Origin: Zygnema cylindricum
Taxonomy: Eukaryota > Streptophyta > Zygnematophyceae > Zygnematales > Zygnemataceae
Direction of reading: 5' to 3'
Length of the DNA stretch: 45,970 bases
Assembly (NCBI GenBank): GCA_037447655.1
Contig: JBBHKE010001334.1
Span: 235,193-281,162 of the forward strand
Positions 1 to 11,491 of this stretch are shown piece by piece (position 1 is the stretch's first letter; each line of letters starts with the position of its first letter). A program made the translations under genes and the position numbers. The notes beneath the pieces are model-generated. The model did not search any database. It saw only the letters and a list, made by a program, of their open reading frames with translations, and was not told the origin of the DNA.

Positions 1-110
1 GAGTCAAAGCAGTGTCCCCCTCTCCCCTCTCCCCTCTCTCCTCTCTCCTCTTTCCCCTCTCCCCTCTTTCCCCTCTCCACTCTTTCCTTTCCCCTCTCCC
101 CTTTCCTCAT
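1..110. repeat. CT-rich low-complexity tract
   Basis: Imperfect CCCCTCT / CTCTCC repeats on the plus strand. They lie in what appears to be the intron before the thymidine kinase exon that starts at 217. Similar pyrimidine tracts occur before other genes in this window. Confidence 0.8.
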
Positions 111-216
111 CTCACTTCTTTGAGTATAGTGTGGAAGATCTAATGGCGAGGCTGTTCTGTTGAAGTTTCTTGTCGCGATCCTTTCCTGATGTTTGTCTCT
201 TTTTTAACTTTTGCAG

Positions 217-529
217 AAAAAAGTTTGGAGACGTTGTTGAGATGGTCCCTGTGGCCGAGTCTGTGACGAAACTGAGTGCCAAGTGTCGCATTGAGGGGTG
301 TTCTCGAAGGGCCCATTTTACTTTTCGGAAATCGAGCGAAACAGCAAAAGAAGTTGTGGGAGGAGAGGAGCTTTACATGCCCGTGTGTCGGGTGCACTAT
401 CGGGATAGAGTGAGAACGATGGAGGCTTTGAAGGCGATGGAGGCTCAATTTGAAAAGGAAAATAAAGACGGGAGGCTGTTTTCATTGGACGAGGACGTTG
501 GTGACAGTCAGGTGAAGGTTTTTCTTTGA
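217..529 (+). CDS. TK1: Thymidine kinase (type II, TK1-like), 3'-terminal exon, partial
   Basis: Thymidine kinase phosphorylates thymidine to dTMP in the pyrimidine salvage pathway. Only the C-terminal part is inside the window. A pyrimidine-rich acceptor ending TTTTGCAG at 209-216 opens the exon in phase 2. The frame reads KKFGDVVEMVPVAESVTKLS, then a Cys pair, FTFRK, GGEELYMPVC and RVHY. These match the zinc-ribbon and lasso region of type II kinases, where a Gly-Gly-x-x-x-Tyr-x-Pro-Val-Cys stretch closes over the base. The ATP-binding P-loop and catalytic Glu would be in exons left of the window. The first Cys pair is spaced Cx4C (CRIEGC), whereas family members I know have Cx2C. The reading frame ends at TGA 527-529. 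A CAG|GTGAAG donor-like site at 509-517 could splice to a further small exon instead, so the exact C-terminus is uncertain. Confidence 0.85.
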
Positions 530-1095
530 TATCACATCATATTGATAAAGGCAATAGGGAGTAATTTGGGTGATTGTAAGATCTAATGGAATCAGCGGTT
601 TTTTTGTCTCTTAAGCGGTTTTTTCTCTTTACGACGTTTGATTTCAGTCTCACGTCGATGCACTGATATGGGAAAAAGACGAAAACAATGGGAAAAAAGC
701 TTGAATTAATGGCAATTGACGAGTAATATGGCAAGCTTATGCATATCTTCTTCTATATAAAGTTTTTTTGCACTCCTTGAGTGGTCGAATGATTGTGAAA
801 GTCTTCCACAATCTTGTCATTGCCCCTGAGATCTCTTAAGCTAGTTTATTTAAGTTTGCCTTTTATGAAGTGAATGTGGAGTCATCATCTGAAATTGATA
901 TAATCGTAGGTGTGTGAGCTTGGGAAAGGTAAGGTAAACCATTTATATTAAAATAAATTGGAAGGAAGGGTGGGAAAAGTTATTTGTTTTTGTGTTCGGG
1001 ATTTCATGATTGACTTTTTTGATTGTTGAAAGGACTTGATGGAAGAAGGGTGACAATGAAATAATCATATTTTAACAATATTAATTTGGAAGCTA
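530..1095. other. Intergenic / 3' flank of thymidine kinase
   Basis: AT-rich sequence with no conserved coding frame. It probably includes the 3' UTR of the kinase. I see no other structure. Confidence 0.5.
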
Positions 1096-1314
1096 CACCG
1101 CTCATCATTACTAGTGTTGATGTTTTATTCGCCTCTTAGGAGATCTTTTCTCCGTGCACACTTGTCAGATTGTCAATCAGAGACGGCCAATAGAAAGGTG
1201 AGCATCTTGCCTTTCGATAGCAACCATCCGATTGACAATCCGACAAGTGTGCACGGATATAAGATGTTTCTAAGTGGCAAAAAAAAACTTTAACACTACT
1301 AATGATGGGCGGTG
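1096..1314. mobile_element. 219-bp foldback MITE with TA flanks
   Basis: The left terminus CACCGCTCATCATTA pairs with the right terminus, whose reverse complement is CACCGCCCATCATTA. Each is bordered by TA (1094-1095 and 1315-1316). Internally, CCGTGCACACTTGTC near 1153 is repeated inverted at about 1241-1257, followed by a second paired block reading GATTGTCAATC. Nearly the whole element can fold into one hairpin. It carries no coding frame. The termini resemble the CACCG group at 3031, 27369, 27934 and 28509. Confidence 0.75.
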
Positions 1315-1316
1315 TA

Positions 1317-2779
1317 GTACATATAGTATACATGGATTTTTCTTGGTACATTCTAGCTTACCATGATGCAGTCATTCCAATTCTTGTCTACAATTTTTCA
1401 TGGAGAGATGCAAAACGTATTTGTGCAGTGTTCTTTTTTACAGTTTTTTATTATTGTGTGGATTCAAGGTTGCTGCCTTATTTGTCTATATTATCTAGTT
1501 GTTGTATGTCTTTTGTTTGTGTTATGCAAATTGTATTATTGGATTTTTTCATGAGTTTCTTTTATTTTTCATGGGAATCCGGCAAGTTGCTGTCATATTT
1601 TATGTATGTTGGTTTGAGTTTATGTAAATTTAGGTACACTTGAATTGCAATGGTAACTCCTGTTTTTTTTCTACCTCTCAACGTATAATTGTGTTATGAG
1701 TACTGGTATTTTTCTTAACGCTCATTCTATATACGGTTCACTATCGTCCAATTGCTTGAATCTAATAAATAATTATATAATTTGGTACTAGTTATTTCTT
1801 TCTGCTAATAGTAATTCGCAACAAATACGGGAAAATCATAGGTAGCATTTTCTTGAACTTGCATATTTTCACCATCCTAACTCGCGATCCGTCTGTAAGT
1901 AGCGATAGACGTGATGAACCACGTTATTGCATGAGAAGCAAAACGATGATGAAAATGTAACATTAAATTAAACATCAAAAAGTTGGGAACGCCAAAAAAA
2001 GTCCGAAGTTAAATAAAAAGAATCAATAAAAAAATAAACATCAAAAATTAACATAATTATCACCCTGACTTGTCATTCGAAACCCTTGACGATATAGGTT
2101 ACCTTTGTAAATCTTCCATGCTTAGATGGACGACTACACTAATTCCTGGCTGGACGAAGCGCCATCAAAAAGTTAGTGAGTGTATCGTGTCACGTTTGCT
2201 CCAACGAGTGTTGCGCCCCGTAATGGGGGATGCAGGCTGACGTGGAAGGTGATTTGACAGGGTAGTTCTAAAATTCAACAGTTTTACCGTTCGAGTTTTG
2301 ATTTATCTCGCAGTTTCGTACAATACACGATTTCTGTTGTTGCATTACTGGAGTGAAACTAAACTGAGTGCCTTGGCCGATACCCGTTTGTGAGCCCGAT
2401 ACATCCATGTAATTGGCCGTGAATTCGCGCTCCGACGTAATCACTAATCAGTCATATATGGGCATATGGCTGATAAGGACTCATCGTGCTAAAATAAAAA
2501 ACAGAAATGCTAAAGATGCCGCTCAAGCAGTTCAGAAACTGTCGACGTCGCTCTGTATGATGCCATCGTAGCTTTCGTACTTTTCAAACTTATATACGTT
2601 ATTATTCTAATCGTTCTAGAACTGTATGGTCGACGGCGGGAAAAAGGGAAAATTTCCCCGCAAAATGGCATAAAACTACAGTACAGTAATGTAGTCCCTT
2701 ACAGTTCAACTGCGAGCAAGCAGAGCAGAGCGATGCTGGACTATCTGGCGATGTGGTACATCGTAGCTCGTAGCCTCGT
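1317..2779. other. Intergenic region without recognised genes
   Basis: AT-rich DNA with only short open frames that lack recognisable domains. Nothing here supports a gene call. Confidence 0.5.
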
Positions 2780-3030
2780 ACTCTCGTCAGAGGTCGCAAA
2801 AGTCAAAAAAAATCATACCCGAAACCGACCGTTTTTTATTTTTCAAAATCTGAGTAACCGACGCCCGACCGTTTTTTGTCACGCTCCAAAATTGTTAACC
2901 GTTAACCGACCGTCGTTTACGAAAAAAAAAAAAAACCGAAACTCGATTTCTAGCGACTAACCGTGACCGCCCCTAACCGAAAAGGTACAAAATTACAACG
3001 CTCATTGTTATTAACGTTAAGCATTTATTA

Positions 3031-3664
3031 CACCGTGAATCGTAATCATCGTATATGTAATTAATGTTATCCATTCCAATGTAGAATTTTTCGTTTTTTC
3101 AAAATAAAGTTGTACTCTACTGTAGTTTATCAATAACTTTAGTTTAGGTTTCTGTCAGTTATAATTATCCGCTTTACCGAGTCTGACAAACGTACAATTT
3201 CACGTCATAATTATCCGATTTCTTAGGTGCAAATAGAGAATCTGACAAACGTACAATTTCACGTCATTATGACGTTTCCACTACGCGGTTTGTGAAAACG
3301 TACAGTTTCACGTCATAATTATCCGATTTTTAGGTGCACATACAGAATCTGACAAACGTACAATTTCACGTCATTATGACGTTTGCACCACGCGGTTTGT
3401 GAAGACGCAGTTACATCATAACGGCATGTATTAAATAATTTTTTGTACTTTTGTCGTTAATACGCTAAAATTTTGCACGGTCAGACACCGATCGTAAGCC
3501 ACACTATTTAAAACGGCACTATACTAATGCTGTTAACGTTGATTAAAAAAGTACCTTAAATAATGTAAAGAAAGATTTAGAGTTATTTACTCTTTGTAAG
3601 GTTTTTGAGTCATAATTCGTGGTGACGGAATTAGCGTTAATAACGCTAATTACGATTCGCGGTG
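3031..3664. mobile_element. TA-flanked CACCG MITE nested inside the hAT element
   Basis: The left end CACCGTGAATCGTAAT and the right end ATTACGATTCGCGGTG are inverted repeats. TA dinucleotides flank both (3029-3030 and 3665-3666). The element is 634 bp and non-coding. The interior holds an approximately 115-bp direct duplication (about 3185-3410). Each unit contains TCACGTCA and an ATGACGT palindrome. It shares core sequence, such as CCACACTATTTAAAA, with the copies near 27.4-29.1 kb. Confidence 0.8.
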
Positions 3665-4176
3665 TAGTGTTAATGGAAAATTATGATTAATGATACTATT
3701 TAATACAAAGAGACGTGGCAGGTTATAGTCCACGTCTTTAAATAATATTGTTAACTTTATTTTGTAATGTTAATGTTTATTCTCTCGCAAATCTAAATTT
3801 TTCGCTACAATTTTTCGGATAGTTTTTCTTTCGACTACAATACTATGTTATGAATTAAGCAAAAAAGGTAAAGTTTTAATTATGAATTTTAACAAAAAAA
3901 GTCTTAGTTTTTCACATAAAAAATCAATTAGCAAGAAACACATTGTGATGAGCAAAAAAATCAAAACATATTTTGTAGTATCGAATATGTGAAAAATCAA
4001 ATCACAACCTTGTCCTATTTTCGACTCTATGATACAAATTCTCAACCTCAAACCTAAAATTTACACAAAATATATAAATCTAAATGTGGTATAAATACTT
4101 CGCTTTAGTAATTTGGTAAAAATAAACATTCCGGTTTAAGAAAAAAAAAAGATAAACATTAGAAAAATTGTGAAAA

Positions 4177-4185
<9 letters not shown>

Positions 4186-4228
<43 letters not shown>
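4186..4228. repeat. (TA)n microsatellite
   Basis: About 21 TA units within the hAT element, just downstream of its transposase stop codon. Confidence 0.95.
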
Positions 4229-4231
<3 letters not shown>

Positions 4232-4282
4232 AACTAATACTAACAAAATAACAAAAATTAGAAAACAAAACAAAACAAAAAA

Positions 4283-6531
4283 CTATGCATTTAAAAGATC
4301 TCGGTTGGATCTAACACATAAAAGATCACTAACAATTGAAGCCGCTAGTGCGCTCCTCTTCTTTGTTATTGTGTTCCCGGCATCCGAAAAATTGCATTCC
4401 GACATGGAACTAGAAGCCGGAATAGCTAGAATAGATCTAGCAACACCGGCTAGAATAGGAAATCCTCCATCTTTCGCACGTACATATGATTTCTTTTTAC
4501 ACCATTGAAGTATGTTAAAGTTCAATCTTTCGTCGTTGGTTAATTTTAAATCAAAATAAAGTTTCATTTCGTCACTAACGAGCGTTTTTTTGTCAGTGGT
4601 AATAAAAACCTCATTTTCGTCATCGCTCTCACCAAAAAAAATGTGGAAACCGTCCATATTTTGCGATATTTTTCGTTTTTTTGTTATACGTTGAGGACTA
4701 CCGAAATCAACGTCATCACCAAGGTCGTTAGCAAGTTCTCGAAGTTTGACCCTAGCGCTTTCAATTTCGGTTTTCGATACCCCAATTATTTCAAGCTTTT
4801 GTTTTTGTCGGGGATCTAAGAGAGCCGCGATAATATGATACTCATGAAGGCCCCACTTCAGTAACGCAAATTTCATAAAAAAATCTTTCAATTTTTGCAA
4901 GTTTTGGGAATCGGTCGGGCATTCTTTTTCACCGTCATTGTAAGATGTTTTTCTTATTTTACAATGGTTATGCAAAGACGTTAGTTCAAACAAAACCAAA
5001 TGTAAAGTTGGTTCTTTGAACTTTTCCAACTTTAGGGTCGCTTCTTGAAACCTTTCAAAAAATCGAATAAGTTCGGAAAGGTGAGTCTATCGATACAAGC
5101 AAAAAGTAACAATTTATTGTTTGCTTGAGCGATTGGTCCTATCTCATTGAATGCATCGTAAATACTCTTAAGCATTGGGAGCAAATAATTCCACCGCGTT
5201 GCGTTTTCTTGTTTTAAAGTGTTTTTCAAAAAAAGTTGTAAATTACTCTGTTTGAAAAACGTGACCAATGATTTACACGCATCTATTAGATCAAAGTATT
5301 CAGGAACTTCCACATCGTATTTGTATTTTTTGGAAGTTCCGCTCTTGTTCAAAATCGTTGTCACAATTGTAGCAATTTTATGGTCCGTGCAAGGTATCCA
5401 AGTAAAAATACTCGGTAGACCTTCAGTCGCACACATGTTAGAGCCATTGTCAGTCACAACAACGCAACGATTTGCCAAAACATGAAAATTAGACAATTCA
5501 AAATTGGTCAAACAATTTTTGAAAGCCGTTAAAACATTTTCCGCGGTATGTTTTTCCTCCAAAAAATGATCGATTTGAAGCGTCCGAGCATGAAGTTTAA
5601 ATTCTTTGTCAATAAAATGAGCCGTTACTGACATAAATAAGGTTCTTTTTATTGTCTCGGTCCAGAGATCGGTCGTAAATGCGACAAAAATATTGTTATC
5701 AATATTTTCTTTAAGTTTTGGGATGATCAAACTACGAATAACTTTGGCAGAAGATATAATGTAGTTTTTTACGCCATTGGCGGACGGGAGTAGTTGGTCG
5801 ATGTCAACACTTTTGTTGGACGAAACACCAACATCAAATAATGCTTGACAAAATGCTTGAAAACCTGGGAACAAAAAAAAAGAATAAGAAAATAGTATAC
5901 AATTATTAACCATGATCAACAAATAAGGTTTATATCAAAATAACATCATGACAAACCAAATAATAATAAAAAAATAAAAATAAGCGTACGAACATAAATT
6001 ATGGATAAAAAAATAGTGATGAAGCTCAATAATATAAATTTATTAACAAAACAAGTTATAATGACATATACATTAACGCCATCCTAAATGGAATTCAAAA
6101 TAAATCATACCTGAACCGTCGACCATCGAAAATGGCCGAAGGTCCTCGCAACACATCAACGCCACCATTTTCGCAATTTTTTTTCGGTCACTCGTTTTCG
6201 CCTCCGTTTTTGAAAGAAAATTACGAAGAATTCCTCTAGAACTATCCATGTCGCCCGAAGCTAAACATGTGTGAGTGTTAATTGTTGAAGTACCGTTTGT
6301 TGACTTGTATTGATAAACTACGAAACATGTATTACAAGCCACTAAACCTCCCCCCTTTACTATGTATTTGTTTGATGTTTTAGTTTCATAGACATGTTCA
6401 AATTTTTTCCAGCAACTTGAAGTGGCCTTGCTTTCTTTCACTAAGTAATACTGAGCAGTTTCACCATTTTTTGATTTTTGAAGTTCGTTTTGGATTGTAG
6501 TTTTAAGAGAAGCGAGAATGCTTTTGTCCAT
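4283..6531 (-). CDS. hAT transposase (BED finger, RNase H-like core, hATC), frameshifted
   Basis: The enzyme would cut out and reinsert the surrounding hAT element. Exon 1 runs from ATG 6531 to 6111. It encodes a BED-like zinc finger with Trp-Lys-Lys-Phe, then CNTC and a distal His-x-Cys. It ends at CAG|GTATGA. Exon 2 starts at 5864 after a pyrimidine-rich TTCCCAG acceptor. It carries the first catalytic Asp in FTTDLWTE, the second in VVTDNGSNM, a CTDH pair and the ATRWNYLLPML motif. The C-terminal hATC domain contains ILQWCKK, FPILAGVAR and the catalytic Glu in SSSMSECNFSDAGN. Catalytic residues therefore look intact. One net single-base frameshift near 5075-5085 separates the core from the hATC frame, so this copy should not make a full protein unless the base is a sequencing error. 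The stop is at 4283-4285. Confidence 0.88.
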
Positions 6532-7238
6532 TTTGGTGTATGACTAGGTTTTGTTTGAATTGTGGTCAAGTTTTTCTAACTTATGTAGCATTCCCATTTA
6601 TCGATTTATTGTTTGAAACATGTGAGTAAGCTAATAATTAGGATTTGTCTTTGGAAATTGACGTAATAATTTGATTTCCGCTGATTTATTAACTAATAAT
6701 GACTACATGTCGCGTGACATTGACATAATAATATGATATATTTGTGGAAACGCGGTATAAAACGCATAATTAGCACTTTGCAATAATGTACGATGTATGA
6801 GTAAACCAATAATTACGATCTGTCGCGTTATATTGATATAATAATTTGACATATTTTTGGAAACACCGCATAAAGTGCATAATTAACACTTTACAATAGA
6901 TTACGATTTGCGGCCCTTATCTTTTTGTAAGATTCTTGAAATAAATAGTGTTAGTACCGTGTCAGATTTGCGAGGCTAATCATGATGCCACGTACTTCCA
7001 CGATACCAAAAGTACAAAGAACAATAATGTTGGAAAAAAAAAGTACAAAAATTTCATTTTTTTGGTTTTTTGTTTGACCGACCGTAACCGACCGTCTTTT
7101 TTTTTCCTGGTGAGTCAACCGACCGTAACCGCCCGACCGCCAAAATTTGGCAACCGAATCCGTTCCGGATCCGGCGCGGGCGGTCGGTTAATGGTCGGTC
7201 ACGGTTTCGGTTGACCGTTTGCGACCTCTGACTCTCGT

Positions 7239-8808
7239 AGCGACATATGATATCGGAAAAATTGGGAAATATTGCATCGCCACGTCGTATCGACAAGTAG
7301 CCCTGCGCATCGTGAAACTGCATCGACCTATACGTGTTTTCGAATGCGATGTGGCTCCAGGGTTCAGACTCGTCCCCACGAATTACGACGGTGTGACCTC
7401 GGAATAACCACCGTCTTGTCAGTGAATCCTCTTTTCTTCTGCAAGCGTGATAGCTCAAAATGACCGAAGTCAACATCGTCGGCAAATATACCAATTTATT
7501 TTTGGCTTTTGTTACATGTCCTTTCCCATCCGTACCTGACACGCCTACGTGTTATCTAAAGTCTTCCCCCCCCCCGGATCCAGTTGCTACAGTACTGTCG
7601 TGTACCGGACGAAAGTGCCGAGTTCGCAAGTTACGTCCAAGGGCGACCCGACTCCCTGACACACATCTACGGCTGCTTAGCAAGGATGAATTCAAATCTA
7701 CGGCCAGAAAATCTTAATGTGCAACTTGCACTTCAGTCATATCTTTTAGAGACACGTGCAGCCGTGCAACCTCTCAAAACTGTCACGTCATCCTATATCC
7801 AATGTCCTGTCTCAAAATTTTTCGCCACGTGGATTATCATTGCTTCTTTGCTTGCTTGCGGATGGTTAAACCGTTCCATGTAGCCGTTCCTGTTGGAGTC
7901 TCCGTACATCTGAATGTTCCTGTCTTTGTAGCTTCCGGATTCTTTCATATACAGTGTACCTTCTTTCAAATGTTTTGCAAGAGCTGCTGCAGTCTAATCA
8001 GCCTCCTGTTGCTGTGAAAACAAAAAAAAAGTTCCAGTTTCTGCAGCTGTAAGTCCTCCTGTTGCTTTTTGTTCATAAATGTAATAACATCATGTGCTAT
8101 TCTGAATTACTTTGTGTGTTTGTAACATTGCTCTATAGTTTCCGTAAGAGTTTTTAGAATCAAATTCCTGTATTTGTAAAATTTCTGCATTTGTAATTCT
8201 CCCCTCCCCCCCTCCCTTTTTTCCAGTGCGCTTCAGTATAACGCTATTTAAGATGAATAAAGTATCATCTGTTGATTTTAAACTAATATTGATGTACATA
8301 GGATACCACCATAGTATTTTAAAAGTATCATGTAACATATCTGATAGCATATTATAAGTACGAATGTGGATAAAACGATTTTTTTTCTTAAAGGTTTTCT
8401 TGTTCATTCTGATTGAGGGTTTGGAGTTTTTTGCAGTAATTAGTCTGTGATTCTATTTTCGTTAAAATTTAGTGTGTCATTAAGTTTTCATAGCTACCGT
8501 TCTTTTGTTTAGTTGTCATTTTTGTCTATAAATAAGAAAGCAAAACTTGATGTCTGTCACTTCTTATGTGTTTCTTTAGCCATTTTTTCAACTTTTAATA
8601 ATTATGTTTTGCGTTTAAATTGACAATCTTTGTGCTCAATTGCTTCGAAGTTATCTTCTCTCCTATGCTCTTTTATGGTGTCAATTATTATGTAAAGGCG
8701 TCAAATTTGCAAGTAAATTGAAATTTCTCAACGAAATTGTTATTTTGCTCCAGTTTTTGGCTTCACACTATTTTACTCAGCCTTAAATTTTGGCATTCTC
8801 TTTTGCAG
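7239..8808. other. Intergenic / upstream region of the 8836 gene
   Basis: No domain-bearing frame is seen. The right part (about 8000-8808) is T-rich and probably includes the 5' UTR or a leader intron of the next gene, because a TTTTGCAG acceptor lies at 8801-8808. Confidence 0.45.
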
Positions 8809-8835
8809 GTTCGATTCTTCTTCAATATTTATAAC

Positions 8836-10314
8836 ATGGCTTCCTTCAATCGTGATGGAATATGTATTTTCATTAAATTAAGTCTATTAATGTTATTTTG
8901 CCAGCTGGCTTCTTGCATCTCATTGGCCAAGGAGCTTAATTCGAAGCAGAAACATGTTTTTCCTATCAGATTGCCATCACAAGACGAAGGATCTTTCTCG
9001 CATCTTAATGAACAGGGTTATTCTCGCCTCCCAAACGCAATTTTGAGAAGGCAAAGGAGAGGGGAGTTAAACAGGTTAGTCGCCAATCCTTTTTAATTCA
9101 ATTGAGAAGATCAATTTCACAATTCTGTGAACCGTCTCTTCTTCTTTATTTTCGTTGTAAATCTGCTTCAGCTAGTTACTTAACATGCGCTTAGATGTTT
9201 AGATTTTTCTGTCTGACTTTACAAAAGAGTGCGGTATATGCTGAAAGGATGTTAAAATTCCAAAGGTCACTGAGGAGAAAGTACACTTACATAGAGTAAT
9301 ACTCACCTGTATGCTTTTATATGTTTACCTCTAAAGACTCGTCATGTATGTTTACACTCGTGTTGTATTTGTACTCATTGGATTATGAATATTGGGATGC
9401 AGGAATGAAGACTTTGTGTCGGCCACTCAGTCAGAGCGCAAACTAAATGCGATTGTCCATCTTAAACAAGCTGTGAATGTGCTCGGGGGACTCGAAAAAG
9501 TGTTCTTAGAAAGTGGCTGTAACCCGGAAAACATTCGCCTTATACTTAAAGCTATTTTGGACGCAGAGAAGACTGCCGAAATGACGAAAATGAAGGAAGC
9601 TTGGACTCTGGCAAGGAATGCTCGAGCTCCAATTCAGGTAAAGTGTGGACTTTGATAAAGATTTTGGTGTTGAAATGTTGATATTTGTCTTTCTGGTTCT
9701 TTCATGGTTCTCAGCGTATGAACTAAGTGTCGATATTTTCAATATCCTCGTCCTGTTCTTCGTTTGAGAGCTTTTGTCGGACGCGACAGTGAAAAGGCAT
9801 AAAGGAGTTACTTTGTAGAGCTTTTGTTCAGATGTTAAGAGATATGTTCTAATTAGGTTGTTCTTGCGTTGTCAAGCTAACAAGAAAGGGACGTATCTAA
9901 TTCTTTGCTTCCAGTTTGTTTTTATCTTTGAATTGTATCATTCACTGTCCATTAACGTGCTGTGTTACTTTTCTGCAGATATGCTATGAAAACTTGCTCC
10001 AGGAGAATGAAAACCATCAAACAAATTTGGTGAAATTGGCAAACGCTTTGAGATCCAGCTCCATCCATATCACTCTTGCTTTGGTATATCTCAGTCGAGA
10101 AGATCCGAACTTATTTGCAAATGATCTTGACGATGAGGATAGCCAGATTGAGGAAGCTGATGAGATCGATGCGGTTAATGAGATTGATGACTGGTCGCCA
10201 GACTTTATTAAGGATGATGACAAAAAAGGTTATTGGGAGAATGAACCAGTTGTAAGGAGAGGTGTAATTTTGGAAACTGATGCTTACGAGAGGTGGGAAG
10301 AGGAAAACGAATAG
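8836..10314 (+). CDS. Unrecognised secretory-pathway protein, helical core and acidic tail (269 aa)
   Basis: Three exons join in phase: 8836-9074, 9403-9637 and 9979-10314. Each junction has GT-AG borders (AACAG|GTTAGT, ATTCAG|GTAAAG, TTCTGCAG acceptors). I chose ATG 8836 because it directly precedes a signal-peptide-like segment, a charged start followed by KLSLLMLFCQLASC. An upstream ATG at 8737 is in frame only by reading through a likely leader-intron acceptor. Residues about 80-200 look all-helical, with blocks LKQAVNVLGGLEKVF, CNPENIRLILKAIL, CYENLLQ and LVKLANALRSSSIHITLALVYLSREDP. The tail is acidic, with repeated DEID-like runs. It ends with an unusually well-defined GYWENEPVVRRG and a Tyr-Glu-Arg-Trp motif. 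I do not recognise the family. A distant pectin methylesterase inhibitor fold was considered, but the expected cysteine pattern is missing. Confidence 0.75.
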
Positions 10315-11440
10315 GAGAAAGAACAAAATGACGACTAAAGTGGGGAGGATGAAACTCTTATCGATTTGGGAGTCCAGCCTGCAGTATTTGTTAACATGTT
10401 TGGTGGGTAGAAAAAGGACTGTACATTTTTTGAACAGGTCGGGATGACATGTAGGCTCTTCTTTTCTTTTTCTTTTTTCTGAAAATAAGGTTAATGAAAG
10501 CTCAAACCTGTGTGCATAGGTCTCTCGGTCCACTCTGGAATAACCACAAGTTACAAGAATAATCTGAACGAAGGTTTTCACAGAGTATCTCCCGGGACAA
10601 AATAATTGCTTCGAAATGAGGCCATTTAAAGAAGGTTTTTGGAGAGCTGAATAACAGGCAACTTGCGTTACTCTAGTGGAAAAAGTGGCCTCAATAACGA
10701 GCTCGGTTGGCTTTTCTGTTAGGCTAGATATTCTTGTTAAATAGGAATTTGCTGATTTTCATGGATCATAGATTAGGTGACTCTAAGAAGTCTAATTTTG
10801 AAAGCAAGCATGAAATCTCCAATTTGTATTTACAAGTAAAAAGTTTTGTGAAATTGAAAAATGGAAGTCAAAAAGTGTTAATTGGTTCTTGTGGTTAAAC
10901 TTGGATTTTGTGAGATAAAATTGTTTTTGGTGAAAGTTGGGAACTAAACCAGCTGTTGATATGCTTTTAGTGAAATTTCTTTGGATTTAATAATATGAAA
11001 AATATTGTGATGGTGTATATTTTGGACAGGGATTTTTTTTTGTGGATAAAATGGGCTTCTGGTGTATTGTTCAAAAACTGCATTCAAGTTTTTGTTTCTG
11101 TTCATTATGGCAGTTGTATTCTGATAATCAGGTCTTGAAAAGCTTAAGTAGTTGTTCCGTCAAAAAAAAAAAAAAAAACAGGGAACATTAAAAAAAGAGG
11201 ATCAACAGCATAACTGATTCTTGGAAGCTCATCAAAAGATTTAGTTGGGATTTAATATTTTTTTTCTGGAGAAAACCGAAACAGTTAGGTTAATGACATG
11301 TTTTGGAAAAAACAGCAAAGTTTTATGTGATTAACAAATTAAGTGTTCTAAGCTCGGGTACGACAAATAGGCATTTTTATAGATTGTTTGATATCAACGA
11401 TGAAGACAAATAAGTAGCCATGTTTAGAAAAATTGATAAT
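10315..11440. other. 3' flank and intergenic region
   Basis: Contains the probable 3' UTR of the 8836-10314 gene, then T-rich DNA with an A17 run near 11163-11179. No coding evidence was seen. Confidence 0.45.
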
Positions 11441-11491
11441 ACTGTACCTAACACTACTGTACCTAGCACTACAAATACTGTACCTAACACT
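11441..11491. repeat. Short tandem repeat, about 15-19 bp unit, three copies
   Basis: ACTGTACCTAACACT-type units occur three times with small variations and irregular spacing. Confidence 0.7.

Larger units (their letters stand above)
2788..7230 (-). mobile_element. Complete hAT-superfamily DNA transposon (4,443 bp)
   Basis: The termini are inverted copies of CAGAGGTCGCAAA (2788-2800 and 7218-7230). They are flanked by a perfect 8-bp duplication, ACTCTCGT, at 2780-2787 and 7231-7238, the target-site length typical of hAT elements. Both ends carry clustered subterminal motifs of the ACCGACCGT type, probably transposase-binding repeats. The minus strand encodes a transposase with a BED-type finger, the three catalytic acids and a hATC dimerisation domain. 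The perfect target duplication suggests fairly recent insertion, but a frameshift in the transposase (about 5075-5085) and a MITE nested at 3031-3664 show some decay. Confidence 0.93.

Noticed and set aside
7460-8017. Overlapping open frames upstream of the 8836 gene
   Set aside because: No domain, poor codon pattern and no in-phase splice link to the downstream exons.
9403-10120. Pectin methylesterase inhibitor identity for the secretory protein
   Set aside because: Helical periodicity is suggestive, but the family's paired N-terminal cysteines and the second disulfide are not present.
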